From positions 186,001 through 250,000 of the forward strand of contig CAWJVM010000016.1 of the NCBI GenBank assembly GCA_963846315.1: 64,000 nucleotides of DNA. The letters are read 5' to 3'. The notes below the pieces were generated by a model. That model was not told the DNA's origin and made no database searches. It worked only from the letters and a program-made list of their open reading frames with translations. Below are positions 9,191-22,407 of the stretch, piece by piece; within the stretch, counting starts at the first letter, position 1, and the number at the start of each line of letters is the position of its first letter. Source of the stretch: RPQJ01 sp963846315. GTDB taxonomy: Bacteria; Pseudomonadota; Gammaproteobacteria; Steroidobacterales; Steroidobacteraceae. Position numbers and translations under genes: made by a program.

Positions 9191-9215
9191 GAAAAAGGCG
9201 AGCCCTGGCTCGCCT
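9191..9215 (-). terminator. Rho-independent terminator after tRNA-Leu
   Basis: On the minus strand AGGCGAGC, loop CAGG, GCTCGCCT is followed by TTTTC. The eight-pair stem is perfect. It closes the tpiA-secG-tRNA-Leu unit and separates it from the nuo operon. Confidence 0.85.
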
Positions 9216-9233
9216 CGTTCGTTCTGTCTGCTC

Positions 9234-9318
9234 TGGTGCGGATGGAGAGACTCGAACTCTCACGCCTTTCGGCACTAACCCCTCAAGCTAGCGTGTCTAC
9301 CAATTCCACCACATCCGC
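9234..9318 (-). tRNA. leuU: tRNA-Leu (anticodon GAG)
   Basis: The minus strand folds as a long-variable-arm tRNA. The acceptor GCGGATG pairs with CATCCGC, followed by discriminator A and an encoded CCA. The D-arm contains GGTAGACACGC. The anticodon stem CTAGC/GTTAG encloses TTGAGGG, with anticodon GAG. The T-arm is GAGAGTTCGAGTCTCTC. It lies 24 bases after secG, the same linkage known from other gammaproteobacteria, where leuU follows secG. Confidence 0.97.
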
Positions 9319-9342
9319 ATCGTCGATCAGTTCTTTCCCGAC

Positions 9343-9774
9343 TCAGTTGCCGGCCGGCGCGGGCAACGGTGCCTGCTGCACGGGCACAGCCTCGGTGCCG
9401 GTGGCCGGTGTGGCAGCCGGCGCGGGCGAGCTCGTGGCTGGCGCTGCCGGAGGCAAGGACGGCATCTGCGCAGGTGTCGTCACCGGCGCCGGGGCTTCCT
9501 GCTTGACGGTGTCGACGACGCTGATGGCCGCCTTGTGCTGGCTGAACAGGTACGTCAGGCCCAGGCTCGTCAGGAAGAACAGCGTGGCGAGCACCGCGGT
9601 GGTCCTCGACAGGAACGAGGCAGAGCCCCGCGCGCCGAAGACCGTACCCGAGGCACCTGCGCCGAAGCCGGCACCGGCATCCGCGCCTTTGCCGCGCTGG
9701 AGCAGCACGATGCCGACGATGCCGAGGGCCAGCAGCACGTGAAAAACGACAGCGAGGGTTTGCAACCAATTCAT
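9343..9774 (-). CDS. secG: Preprotein translocase subunit SecG
   Basis: SecG is the accessory membrane subunit of the SecYEG protein channel and aids SecA cycling. The 143-residue protein has the two SecG helices (about residues 3-24 and 57-78) with the conserved GIVLLQRGKGADAGAGFGAG loop between them. The C-terminal 60 residues are a proline/alanine-rich tail (PAPVTTPAQMPSLPPAAPA), a common low-complexity extension in GC-rich proteobacteria. It is cotranscribed with tpiA upstream and tRNA-Leu downstream. Confidence 0.95.
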   Translation of the reverse strand: MNWLQTLAVVFHVLLALGIVGIVLLQRGKGADAGAGFGAGASGTVFGARGSASFLSRTTAVLATLFFLTSLGLTYLFSQHKAAISVVDTVKQEAPAPVTTPAQMPSLPPAAPATSSPAPAATPATGTEAVPVQQAPLPAPAGN

Positions 9775-9815
9775 CGAAGAGAAACCTTATGCCTTCTGGC
9801 GACGACGCTTCGCCG

Positions 9816-10568
9816 TCAACCTGCGCCTGCGCAGATCCGTGCGAACTCATCCGCCTTGAGCGACGCCCCGCCGACGAGTCCGCCGTCGATATCGGGCATC
9901 GCAAACAGTTCCTGGGCGTTGGAAGCCTTGACGCTTCCGCCGTACAGAATCCTGACCGATCCGCCTATTGTACCATCCCGTTCCGCCACCTTGGCACGAA
10001 TCATCGCGTGCACTTCCTGGGCCTGTTCCGGTGACGCCGTGCGACCCGTGCCGATGGCCCAGATCGGCTCATAGGCGATGACCGCCCTGGCCAGCGACTT
10101 CACCCCGGTCACGGCCAGGACGGCCTCGAGCTGGCGGGAAACGACGCTGGCCGTCTGGTCGCTTTCGCGCTCCTCGAGGGTCTCCCCGACGCAGAGCACC
10201 GGCACCAGGCCCTGCCCCTGGGCGGCCACGAATTTCCGGGCGACGAGCGCATCGCTCTCCCCGAACAACTGGCGACGCTCCGAGTGGCCAACCAGCACGT
10301 AGCGGCAACCGACATCCTTCAACATCGCGGCGGATACTTCGCCGGTGAAGGCGCCCTGCGACTCCGCGCAGACCGATTGGGCACCGAGCGCCACGCCGGA
10401 ATCCTTCAGCAGGCGGCCGGTTTCCATCAGGTAAGGGAACGGCGGACAAAGCAGGATTTCGGCGCGCTTACCCGGCTGCAACAGGTCGAGCAAACCGCTG
10501 ACGAGGCTCGCGTTTTCGGCGCGTGACCCGTGCATTTTCCAGTTGCCGGCGACGAGCGGCTGACGCAT
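9816..10568 (-). CDS. tpiA: Triose-phosphate isomerase
   Basis: TpiA interconverts dihydroxyacetone phosphate and glyceraldehyde 3-phosphate in the cytoplasm. The 250-residue TIM barrel shows the catalytic set: Asn9 and Lys11 in AGNWKMHG, His95 in VLVGHSERR and Glu167 in AYEPIWAIGTG. The phosphate-binding YGGSVK is near residue 213. Length is normal. It has its own promoter upstream (10635-10663) and precedes secG by 41 bases. Confidence 0.98.
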   Translation of the reverse strand: MRQPLVAGNWKMHGSRAENASLVSGLLDLLQPGKRAEILLCPPFPYLMETGRLLKDSGVALGAQSVCAESQGAFTGEVSAAMLKDVGCRYVLVGHSERRQLFGESDALVARKFVAAQGQGLVPVLCVGETLEERESDQTASVVSRQLEAVLAVTGVKSLARAVIAYEPIWAIGTGRTASPEQAQEVHAMIRAKVAERDGTIGGSVRILYGGSVKASNAQELFAMPDIDGGLVGGASLKADEFARICAGAG

Positions 10569-10634
10569 GGCTGAAATACCCCCGGCAGACTGTGGGCGAT
10601 CCCGGCCCCAGGGGCCGGCCGCGAAAGGCGCGCG

Positions 10635-10663
10635 ATCTTAGCGGCGGGTCCGGGTTAAAGCAA
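10635..10663 (-). promoter_or_regulatory. Candidate sigma-70 promoter for tpiA-secG-tRNA-Leu
   Basis: On the minus strand TTGCTT and TAAGAT are separated by exactly 17 bases. The -10 box matches five of six consensus positions and the -35 three. The predicted leader then contains a palindrome, CCGGCCCC-A-GGGGCCGG, before the tpiA ATG. Confidence 0.5.
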
Positions 10664-10680
10664 TTCGGGTCGGCCGCCGG

Positions 10681-12012
10681 TCAAATGGCAGTGCGCACCA
10701 CTTCCGCCAGTTCCGTCGCATACCGGGACGCGACCGCATCGTCCTCGGCTTCGATCATCACGCGGATGACCGGTTCCGTGCCCGACGCCCGCAACACCAC
10801 CCGACCCGTCGCACCGAGCGCTGCCTCGACGCGACGGACGGCATCCTGGATCACGGGCGACTGCGACGGATCGATGCGCTCCTTGACCCGGACGTTGATC
10901 ATCACCTGCGGGAACTTCGGCATGCCCGCCACGAGTTCAGCCAGCGGACGCCCCGTTCGCTTCATCACGGCGAGCACCTCGAGCGCACTGATCAAGCCGT
11001 CGCCCGTCGTCGTGCGATCGAGACACAGCAGGTGACCCGACGTCTCTCCACCCAGCATGCCACCGTGTTCCTTGAGCATGGCGAGCACGTAGCGGTCACC
11101 GACCTTGGCGCGCAGGAATTCCACACCCTCGGACTTCAGCTTCTGCTCGAGTCCGAGGTTGCTCATCACCGTACCGACCACCGGCCCCTGCAGGGTGCCG
11201 GTGCGCTTGCGGTCGGACGCGATGACGTACAGCAATTGATCGCCATCGGCGATGCGCCCGAGGTGATCGACCATCACCAGCCGGTCGCCGTCGCCGTCGA
11301 GCGCAATGCCGACGTCGGCGTGCACACCCGACACCGTCGCCTGGATCAGCTCGGGCGACGTGGAGCCGCAGCGCAGGTTGATGTTGCGGCCGTTCGGCGA
11401 GCAGCCGAGCGGGATGATCTCGGCGCCGAGATCGGTGAGGACACGCGGCGCCACTTTGTAGGCCGCGCCGTTGGCGCAGTCGATGACGACCTTCAGTCCC
11501 GACAGGTCGGTGCCTTTGGGCAGCACCGACATGCAGAATTCCTGGTATTGCACCCGCGACTTGTCGACGCGCACCGCCTTGCCGAGGTGGATCGACTCGC
11601 GCGTCAGCGCGGGCTGGTCGAGGTAAGCCTCGATCTGCTCCTCGAGTTCGTCGGACAACTTGCTGCCATGCTCATCGAAGAACTTGATGCCGTTGTCCTC
11701 GTACAGGTTGTGCGAGGCGCTGATCACGACGCCGAATTTGCAGCCAAATTTTTTGGCCATGTATGCGATCCCGGGCGTTGGCAGCGGCCCGATCAGGTTC
11801 ACATTGACCCCCGCCGCGATGAAGCCGGCCTCGAGCGCGGCTTCGAACATGTACCCGGAAAGCCGGGTGTCCTTGCCGACGAGTGCAGTGCCGCCATCGG
11901 GCGCCAGCACGCGAGCCGCGGCGCTGGCGAGACGCAGTGCGAACTCGACCGTCATCGGTTCCTGGCCGACCTGGCCACGCACGCCGTCGGTGCCGAAGTA
12001 CTTTCTTGCCAT
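10681..12012 (-). CDS. glmM: Phosphoglucosamine mutase
   Basis: GlmM converts glucosamine 6-phosphate to glucosamine 1-phosphate for UDP-GlcNAc, feeding peptidoglycan and lipopolysaccharide synthesis. The 443-residue protein starts MARKYFGTDGVRGQ, the family N terminus. The phosphoserine loop is VVISASHN (about residues 97-104). The metal-binding loop is DGDGDR (about 239-244) and the sugar loop is GGETSGH. The residue after SASHN is Leu rather than the usual Pro, a small oddity. It starts 42 bases after folP, with a purine-rich ribosome site (GGAGAGGAG). Confidence 0.97.
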   Translation of the reverse strand: MARKYFGTDGVRGQVGQEPMTVEFALRLASAAARVLAPDGGTALVGKDTRLSGYMFEAALEAGFIAAGVNVNLIGPLPTPGIAYMAKKFGCKFGVVISASHNLYEDNGIKFFDEHGSKLSDELEEQIEAYLDQPALTRESIHLGKAVRVDKSRVQYQEFCMSVLPKGTDLSGLKVVIDCANGAAYKVAPRVLTDLGAEIIPLGCSPNGRNINLRCGSTSPELIQATVSGVHADVGIALDGDGDRLVMVDHLGRIADGDQLLYVIASDRKRTGTLQGPVVGTVMSNLGLEQKLKSEGVEFLRAKVGDRYVLAMLKEHGGMLGGETSGHLLCLDRTTTGDGLISALEVLAVMKRTGRPLAELVAGMPKFPQVMINVRVKERIDPSQSPVIQDAVRRVEAALGATGRVVLRASGTEPVIRVMIEAEDDAVASRYATELAEVVRTAI

Positions 12013-12054
12013 CTGCTGCTCGCTCCTCTCCGTGACGCGCCCCCGCCGCTCGCG

Positions 12055-12918
12055 TCACCGTGCTCTTGTTCGTTGCGCTGGCGAGTCCGTCACGCCAAAG
12101 CGCAGGGCAAGCGCCACCTTCACGGCATCGACCGTGGCCGCCACGTCATGCGCGCGGATGATCGTGGCCCCCGCCTGCACCGCAAAGGCGGCAGCGACGG
12201 CGCTGCCCACCACCCTCTCGGAGGCTGGCCGGCCCGTCATGATACCGATGACGCCCTTGCGCGAGATGCCGATCAGCAGCGGAAAGCCCAGATCCGTGAA
12301 GGAGCGCAGGTTTCGCAGCAAGTCGACGTTGTGCTGGTGCGTCTTGCCGAAGCCGATGCCGGGATCGATGCAGAGCGCATCGCGGGCGATTCCCGCCGTG
12401 AGGCAGGCATGGGCGCGCTCACGAAGGAATTCGCGCACCTCGGCCACGACGTCGGTGTAGCACGGAGCGGCTTGCATGGTCGCAGGCTCGCCCTGCATGT
12501 GCATCACGCAGACAGCGGCGTTCTGTGCCGCTGCGGCTGCGAGCGCGCCGGGCATGCGCAGCGCGCGAACATCATTGACCAGGTGCGCTCCGGCACGCAG
12601 CGCGGCCGTGATGACCTCTGGCTTGCTGGTGTCGACGGAAAGCACGACGTCTGCGCGGGCTGCGAGGGCCTCGATCACCGGTACGACGCGATCGATTTCC
12701 TGCTGCACGCCAACGTCCGCCGCACCCGGTCGCGTCGACTCGCCACCGACGTCGACGATGGCGGCACCCTCATCGACCATGCGCAATCCGGCGTCGATCG
12801 CGGCCTGCCGTTCGTAGTGCTGGCCACCGTCCGAGAAGGAGTCCGGCGTGACGTTCAGGATGCCCATGACGGCGGGAACGTCGAGGGACAGCGTGCGATC
12901 TCGGCAGCGGAGCAGCAT
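12055..12918 (-). CDS. folP: Dihydropteroate synthase
   Basis: FolP condenses p-aminobenzoate with 6-hydroxymethyl-dihydropterin diphosphate in folate synthesis and is the sulfonamide target. From MLLRCRDRTL the protein is 287 residues. It contains MGILNVTPDSFSDGG (residues 18-32) and the pterin-site DPGIGFGKTHQHN. The ATG at 12918 is preferred because upstream in-frame sequence would encode phenylalanine/leucine-rich nonsense from a repeat. Directly before the ATG the mRNA reads CCTAACCCCTTCCCC, the C-rich arm of element A, so no Shine-Dalgarno site is visible. It follows ftsH, as in many gammaproteobacteria. Confidence 0.95.
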   Translation of the reverse strand: MLLRCRDRTLSLDVPAVMGILNVTPDSFSDGGQHYERQAAIDAGLRMVDEGAAIVDVGGESTRPGAADVGVQQEIDRVVPVIEALAARADVVLSVDTSKPEVITAALRAGAHLVNDVRALRMPGALAAAAAQNAAVCVMHMQGEPATMQAAPCYTDVVAEVREFLRERAHACLTAGIARDALCIDPGIGFGKTHQHNVDLLRNLRSFTDLGFPLLIGISRKGVIGIMTGRPASERVVGSAVAAAFAVQAGATIIRAHDVAATVDAVKVALALRFGVTDSPAQRTRAR

Positions 12919-13091
12919 GGGGAAGGGGTTAGGGCAGGAAGTGGAGGAAGCCAGGAAGGACAGGAAGGACAGGAAGGCCAGGAAGTGAATCAGAGCATTC
13001 GGTACCGCCGCTGAATTGCAGCCTGCAAAAGGAAAGGGCGGCAATGCCGCCCTTCCGACTAACCCCTGGCCCCTATCCCCTAACCCCTTCC
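12919..13091. repeat. Telomere-like inverted-arm element A (folP-ftsH gap)
   Basis: The gap between the folP start and the ftsH stop holds one member of a four-copy family. The left arm reads GGAAGGGGTTAGGG and then degenerates into four 9-base units, CAGGAAGGA-like, at 12952-12987. The right arm starts TCCGACTAACCCC (13054) and continues as C-rich heptamers to the ftsH stop. The core contains the ftsH terminator. Confidence 0.7.
13027..13054 (-). terminator. Rho-independent terminator after ftsH
   Basis: On the minus strand AAGGGCGGC, loop ATT, GCCGCCCTT is followed by TCCTTTT. The nine-pair stem is perfect. It lies inside repeat element A. Confidence 0.75.
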
Positions 13092-15017
<1,926 letters not shown>

Positions 15018-15077
15018 TTCCTGACCTCGGATTAGCCGGATTTGCGGCGCGCATCGTGCACGCGCTTGCGGCCGAAT

Positions 15078-15710
15078 TCACACTACACCAATTCGATACC
15101 CGCGTGCCAGAACGTAGACCTCGGCACTGCGCGCCCTCGAAGCCTTCGGCTTGCGCAACTTCACGGATTCAAAGCGTTCGCGCAGCTGGGCAACGAGCGG
15201 CTGGAAGCCCCGGCCCTGGAATACCTTGGCGAGGAAATCGCCACCGGGACGCAAAGTCCGACCGGCAAAATCGACCGCAAGTTCCACCAGCTGCATCGAG
15301 CGATCGTGGTCCACATTGGCAATGCCCATCATGTTGGGGGCGATGTCAGACATGACAAGGTCGACCTGGGTCGGGCCGACCAGGGCGAACAGTTGCTCCA
15401 GCACGGCGTCGTCGTTGAAGTCGCCCTGCAGGAACTCGACGCCCGGAATGGCGGGCATGTCGAGAATGTCCATGGCGATGATCCGGCCTTTGCCGTCCAG
15501 CAGCCGCTTCGTGTATTGGCTCCAGCTGCCGGGCGCGGCCCCCAGGTCGACGATGGTCATGCCCGGCCGCAGGATCCGGTCGGATTTCTGGATTTCTTCG
15601 AGCTTGTAGACCGCCCGCGAACGCCAGCCCTCCTCCCGGGCACGCTTCACGTACGGGTCGGACTCGTGCTCGGCGAGCCAGGCGGCGGAGGATTTGGTGC
15701 GTTTTGGCAA
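15078..15710 (-). CDS. rlmE: 23S rRNA (uridine2552-2'-O)-methyltransferase RlmE (FtsJ/RrmJ)
   Basis: RlmE methylates the ribose of U2552 in the peptidyl-transferase A loop of 23S rRNA and is heat-inducible in enterobacteria. The 210-residue protein has the SAM motif VDLGAAPGSWSQ (residues 54-65). It has the full catalytic tetrad Lys36, Asp122 (SDIAPNMMG), Lys162 (AKVFQGRGF) and Glu197. The start is TTG at 15710, immediately after the C-rich arm of element B, and no Shine-Dalgarno site is visible. No alternative start fits the family length. It precedes ftsH by 60 bases, the classical arrangement. Confidence 0.95.
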   Translation of the reverse strand: MPKRTKSSAAWLAEHESDPYVKRAREEGWRSRAVYKLEEIQKSDRILRPGMTIVDLGAAPGSWSQYTKRLLDGKGRIIAMDILDMPAIPGVEFLQGDFNDDAVLEQLFALVGPTQVDLVMSDIAPNMMGIANVDHDRSMQLVELAVDFAGRTLRPGGDFLAKVFQGRGFQPLVAQLRERFESVKLRKPKASRARSAEVYVLARGYRIGVV

Positions 15711-15916
15711 GGGGGTAGGGGTAGGGGTTAGGGGTTAGGGGTTAGTCGGAAGTGCGCGTTCCGCGCCAGATGTTGCGTCGTTTCTCGGCACGACATTCTC
15801 AAGTTAGTGCGAACTTGTCTTTGCTCAGGGATGATATGCGCCCCGGAATGGCACCGCTTCGGATCGACTAACCCCTAACCCCTCCTTCCCCCCTTCCCCC
15901 CCTTCCCCCTCTTCCT
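15711..15916. repeat. Telomere-like inverted-arm element B (between divergent rlmE and yhbY)
   Basis: This is the clearest member of the family. The left arm has five units, GGGGGTA, GGGGTA and three GGGGTTA, ending GTCGGA at about 15756. The right arm starts CGACTAACCCCTAACCCC at about 15866 and runs into CCTTCCCCCC blocks up to the yhbY ATG. The roughly 110-base core must hold the promoters of both genes. It contains an inverted repeat CAAGTT-N6-AACTTG at 15800-15817. Confidence 0.75.
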
Positions 15917-16213
15917 ATGCTGTCCGACGCCCAACGCAAATACCTTCGCCGTCTCGGCCATGAACTGAACCCGGTGGTCTTGATCGGCAATTCCGGCCTC
16001 GGCCCGAACCTCGTCGCGGAAATGGACGGGGCGCTGACACACCACGAGCTGGTCAAGGTCCGGGCGCGTGTCGGCGATCGCGAGTCACGGGACGGCGTGC
16101 TGGCCGAACTGGCGGACTCGACGCGCTCGGAAATCGTCCAGCGTATCGGTCACGTGGCCCTGTTCTACCGGGCCAATCCCGAGAAGTCGAAAATCCTGCT
16201 GCCGGACGCGTAA
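15917..16213 (+). CDS. yhbY: YhbY family RNA-binding protein (CRM domain)
   Basis: YhbY-type proteins consist of one CRM domain and bind pre-50S ribosomal particles. The 98-residue product MLSDAQRKYLRRLGHELNPV shows the family pattern, with VVLIGNSGLGPNLVAEMDGALTHHELVKVR and a C-terminal HVALFYRANPEK. It is divergent from rlmE, a linkage also known in enterobacteria. The eight bases before the ATG are pyrimidines from the repeat arm, so translation starts without an obvious Shine-Dalgarno site. Confidence 0.93.
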   Translation: MLSDAQRKYLRRLGHELNPVVLIGNSGLGPNLVAEMDGALTHHELVKVRARVGDRESRDGVLAELADSTRSEIVQRIGHVALFYRANPEKSKILLPDA

Positions 16214-16223
16214 AGCCGCTGCC

Positions 16224-16694
16224 TTATTGGTAGCTGACGGCCACGATCTCGTAGGACCGGGTTCCGCCCGGCACCGCGACATGCACCTCGTCTCCCGCCG
16301 ACTTGCCGACCAACGCCCGCGCGATCGGCGAGGTGATCGAGATCAGGTTGCGGCGGATGTCGGCTTCCTGCTCGCCGACGATCTGGTACGTGACTTCCTC
16401 GCCGGTGCTCGCTTCGAGGTGCACGGTAGCGCCGAAGACCACCTTGTCGGTCTTGGGCAGGGTCGAGACATCGATGATGTGCGAGTGCGACAGCTCGTGC
16501 TCGAGCTCATTGATCCGCCCCTCGCAGAAGCTCTGCTGCTCGCGGGCCGCGTGGTACTCGGCGTTCTCGCTCAGGTCACCGTGCGCACGCGCCTCGGCAA
16601 TGGCCTGGATGATGCGCGGCCGCTCCACCTGCTTGAGTCGCTTTGAGTTCCTCCCGCAGGCGCTCCGCACCCTTGGAAGTCATAGGTTTACGCG

Positions 16695-16698
<4 letters not shown>
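16224..16698 (-). pseudogene. greA: Transcription elongation factor GreA, interrupted by a one-base insertion
   Basis: GreA rescues backtracked RNA polymerase by stimulating transcript cleavage. The first part reads MTRKPMTSKGAERLREELK from the ATG at 16698. One extra base at 16641-16644 (CTCAAAGCGACTC) shifts the frame. The rest, RLKQVERPRIIQAIAEARA to the end at 16224, is a normal GreA. It includes the coiled-coil DLSENAEYHAAREQQSF with the acidic tip and the C-terminal FKBP-like domain ending YEIVAVSYQ. The repaired protein would have about 157 residues. The start overlaps the carB stop as ATGA. As with nuoH, a sequence error seems more likely than true inactivation. Confidence 0.9.
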
Positions 16699-19922
<3,224 letters not shown>

Positions 19923-19942
19923 TCGGGCAAGGACTCCTGCGA

Positions 19943-21103
19943 TCAGACCGTCTTGCGCAGCGGCGTGGTGCCCGCCTTGCGCAGCATGGATTCGACGAAT
20001 TGCGCGAACAGCGGCACGAGATCGCGCGGACCCGGACTGGCTTCGGGGTGGCCCTGGAAGCTGAACGCGGGACGGTCGGTGCAGGTGATGCCTTGCAGCG
20101 AGCCGTCGAACAGCGACTTGTGCGTGACCTTCACGTTCGGCGGCAGAGTGCTCTCGTCGACCGCAAAGCCATGATTCTGCGACGTGATCATCACGCGGCC
20201 CGTTTCGACCTCGAGTACCGGGTGGTTCGCGCCGTGGTGTCCGAACTTCATCTTGACCGTCTTCGCGCCGACCGCGAGGCCCAGGATCTGGTGGCCGAGG
20301 CAGATACCGAAGATCGGCGTGCCATTCGCGAGAAGTTCACGCGTGGCATCGATGGCGTAGGTGCACGGCTCGGGATCTCCCGGGCCGTTCGACAGGAAGA
20401 CGCCGTCCGGCGCGAGTTCCATGACGTCCGCAGCCGAGGTCTGCGCGGGCACGACCGTCATGCGGCAGCCATGGTCGGCGAGCAGGCGCAGGATGTTGCG
20501 CTTGATGCCGAAGTCGTAAGCCACGACGTGCAGTCGCTGGCCCGCCCGGCGGCGCGGCCCCTGCTCCAGCGACCAGTTCGTGCCCTCGTTCCACTGGTAG
20601 GCCCGGTCGGTGCAGACGACCTTCGCGAGGTCCATGCCCTTGAGTCCCGGGAAGCGGCGCGCGGCCTCGATCGCAAGGTCGGGGCGCAGGGCGGCGTCGC
20701 CGCTGGCGATGCAGCCGGCCTGGGCGCCTTTCTCGCGCAGGATGCGCGTCAGCTTGCGGGTGTCGATTTCAGCAATGGCGACCGTGTTCCGGCGGCGCAG
20801 GAACTCCGGCAGGGATTCGGTGGCGCGCCAGCTCGAGTGCAGCAGCGGCAGGTCACGGATCACGAGGCCGGCGGCGTGTACCAGGCTCGACTCGTGGTCG
20901 TCGGGGTTGGTCCCGGTGTTGCCGATGTGGGGGTAAGTGAGGGTGACGATCTGCCGGGAATACGACGGGTCGGTCAGGATCTCCTGGTACCCCGTCATGG
21001 CGGTGTTGAACACCACCTCGCCGGTCGATGTGCCGACGGCGCCGATGGAGACGCCGCGAAACACGGTGCCGTCCTCGAGAGCCAAGACAGCGGGTGTCGT
21101 CAC
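19943..21103 (-). CDS. carA: Carbamoyl-phosphate synthase small subunit (glutaminase)
   Basis: CarA hydrolyses glutamine and delivers ammonia to CarB. The 386-residue protein has an N-terminal CPSase_sm domain (MTTPAVLALEDGTVFRGVSIG) and a class I glutamine amidotransferase domain. The catalytic Cys is in GICLGHQILGLAVG, and the His/Glu pair is in FQGHPEASPGP. Length is normal. The upstream 482-base gap to dapB holds an inverted pair of REP-like repeats. Confidence 0.98.
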   Translation of the reverse strand: MTTPAVLALEDGTVFRGVSIGAVGTSTGEVVFNTAMTGYQEILTDPSYSRQIVTLTYPHIGNTGTNPDDHESSLVHAAGLVIRDLPLLHSSWRATESLPEFLRRRNTVAIAEIDTRKLTRILREKGAQAGCIASGDAALRPDLAIEAARRFPGLKGMDLAKVVCTDRAYQWNEGTNWSLEQGPRRRAGQRLHVVAYDFGIKRNILRLLADHGCRMTVVPAQTSAADVMELAPDGVFLSNGPGDPEPCTYAIDATRELLANGTPIFGICLGHQILGLAVGAKTVKMKFGHHGANHPVLEVETGRVMITSQNHGFAVDESTLPPNVKVTHKSLFDGSLQGITCTDRPAFSFQGHPEASPGPRDLVPLFAQFVESMLRKAGTTPLRKTV

Positions 21104-21247
21104 GGGTTACCTCCGGCGCAGCGATCAGTTACTAGCGCGTGCGACCACCGCCGGGGTTGAGCTGGCGCTCACTCCGGTGAAGATTTGTCTCACGGGCTAA
21201 GTACGCGATTCTACGCGAGCGTCCCGGGTTGTGCCACGCGCTCTTGT

Positions 21248-21298
21248 CTCACCTCTCCCGTCACAACGGGAGAGGTCGGACAGAGTCCGGGTGAGGGT
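21248..21298 (-). repeat. REP-like repeat, copy R2
   Basis: CTCACCTCTCCCG, loop, CGGGAGAGGT is followed by CGGACAGAGTCCGGGTGAGG. It is the reverse complement of the pattern of copy R3. It contains a hairpin CCTCTCCCG/CGGGAGAGG and a second hairpin CGGAC/GTCCG. Confidence 0.75.
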
Positions 21299-21507
21299 CC
21301 GAGTCGCGCAGCACTGTTGGGGCTGCACCAATCTATCGCGGCGACCGTTCGACGTCCCGAATGTCGGTCGCCGGGCCGTCCGCGCCATGGACGGCGCGGC
21401 CGGAGCCCCCACGGATGGGTTTACGGCGTCCCGGCGATCCGACTTCGGGACGGCGAGCGGGATGCCGCTGGCAACGATAGAGCTTAGTTCCGAACGCTGC
21501 GCGTCAG

Positions 21508-21558
21508 ACCCTCACCCGGCCTGCGGCCGACCTCTCCCACTGGCGCGGGAGAGGTGAG
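21508..21558 (+). repeat. REP-like repeat, copy R3
   Basis: ACCCTCACCCGGCCTGCGG is followed by CCGACCTCTCCC, loop ACTGGC, and GCGGGAGAGGTGAG. It is inverted relative to R2 and 210 bases away. It carries the same two hairpins and the same GGTGAGGGT outer arm. Confidence 0.75.
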
Positions 21559-21585
21559 GAACGAGCAGGAGACGTGAGGGACGCG

Positions 21586-22401
21586 TCAGAGCCCTAGGAC
21601 GTCAGCCATCGAGTACAGGCCCGGCGGACGCCCGACGACCCAGCGAGCGGCCACGAGCGCCCCGCGGGCAAAGCCGGAGCGGTCCTGCGCGTGATGCAGG
21701 AGTTCGATCGTCTCGCCGGGACCCGCAAAAATCAGCCGGTGGTCGCCGATGATGTCGCCGCCGCGCACCACGCTGAAGCCGATCTTGCCAACCTCGCGAG
21801 CGCCGGTCGTGCCGTGCCGCGCAAACTCCGCGACAGCGTCCAGTTCGACGCCCCTGCCCCGGGCGGTCGCCCGTCCGAGGCCCAGGGCGGTGCCGCTGGG
21901 CGCATCCACCTTGTTGCGATGGTGCGCTTCGCAGATCTCGGCATCGTACTGCTCGGCCTTGAGCGCCCTGGCAGCGAGCTCCGCCAGCTTGAACAGCACG
22001 TTGACGCCGAGGCTCATGTTCGGAGCGAGCACCACCGGCAGGGCGCGTGCGATCTCCTCGAGCTCCGCGAGCTGCGCGCCCGTGTGGCCCGTGGTGCCGA
22101 TCACCATCGGCACGCCCAATTCGCGACACAGCACAGCATTGCGGATCGACGCTTCGGCCAGCGTGAAATCGATGGCAACGCTGGCGTCGGCCAGGGCGCG
22201 CCGCGCCTCGTCGGTGATCGCGATCGCCAGCGGCGCCGTACCCGCGAAGGTGCCCGCATCCTGGCCGGTAGCGTTGTCGCCGCGCGCGACCAGTGCGCCA
22301 CTCAGGCGCACGCCGCTCGAATCGCCCGCGAGCAGCGGGATGATGCTCCGGCCCATCCGGCCCGAAGCCCCAAGCATCGCGATGCTGATCGAATCGGCCA
22401 T
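21586..22401 (-). CDS. dapB: 4-hydroxy-tetrahydrodipicolinate reductase
   Basis: DapB reduces 4-hydroxy-tetrahydrodipicolinate in the lysine/diaminopimelate pathway. The 271-residue protein has the NAD(P)-binding motif IAMLGASGRMGRSI (residues 7-20). The substrate-site signature is EAHHRNKVDAPSGTALGLG, with its histidine pair and lysine. Both are intact. It begins six bases after the dnaJ stop, so it is probably read from the dnaJ transcript. Confidence 0.97.
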   Translation of the reverse strand: MADSISIAMLGASGRMGRSIIPLLAGDSSGVRLSGALVARGDNATGQDAGTFAGTAPLAIAITDEARRALADASVAIDFTLAEASIRNAVLCRELGVPMVIGTTGHTGAQLAELEEIARALPVVLAPNMSLGVNVLFKLAELAARALKAEQYDAEICEAHHRNKVDAPSGTALGLGRATARGRGVELDAVAEFARHGTTGAREVGKIGFSVVRGGDIIGDHRLIFAGPGETIELLHHAQDRSGFARGALVAARWVVGRPPGLYSMADVLGL

Positions 22402-22407
22402 GAGGAG

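Larger units (their letters stand above)
21104..21585. other. Non-coding gap carA-dapB with a long imperfect palindrome
   Basis: No credible gene is seen in these 482 bases. About 310 of them (21248-21558) form one imperfect palindrome built from two inverted REP-like repeats and inner inverted arms. The remaining bases, 21104-21247, precede carA and should hold its promoter. I could not place a convincing -35/-10 pair there. Confidence 0.7.

Noticed and set aside
12952..12987. CRISPR-like direct repeats
   Set aside because: The units are nine bases, contiguous, without spacers, and no cas gene is present.
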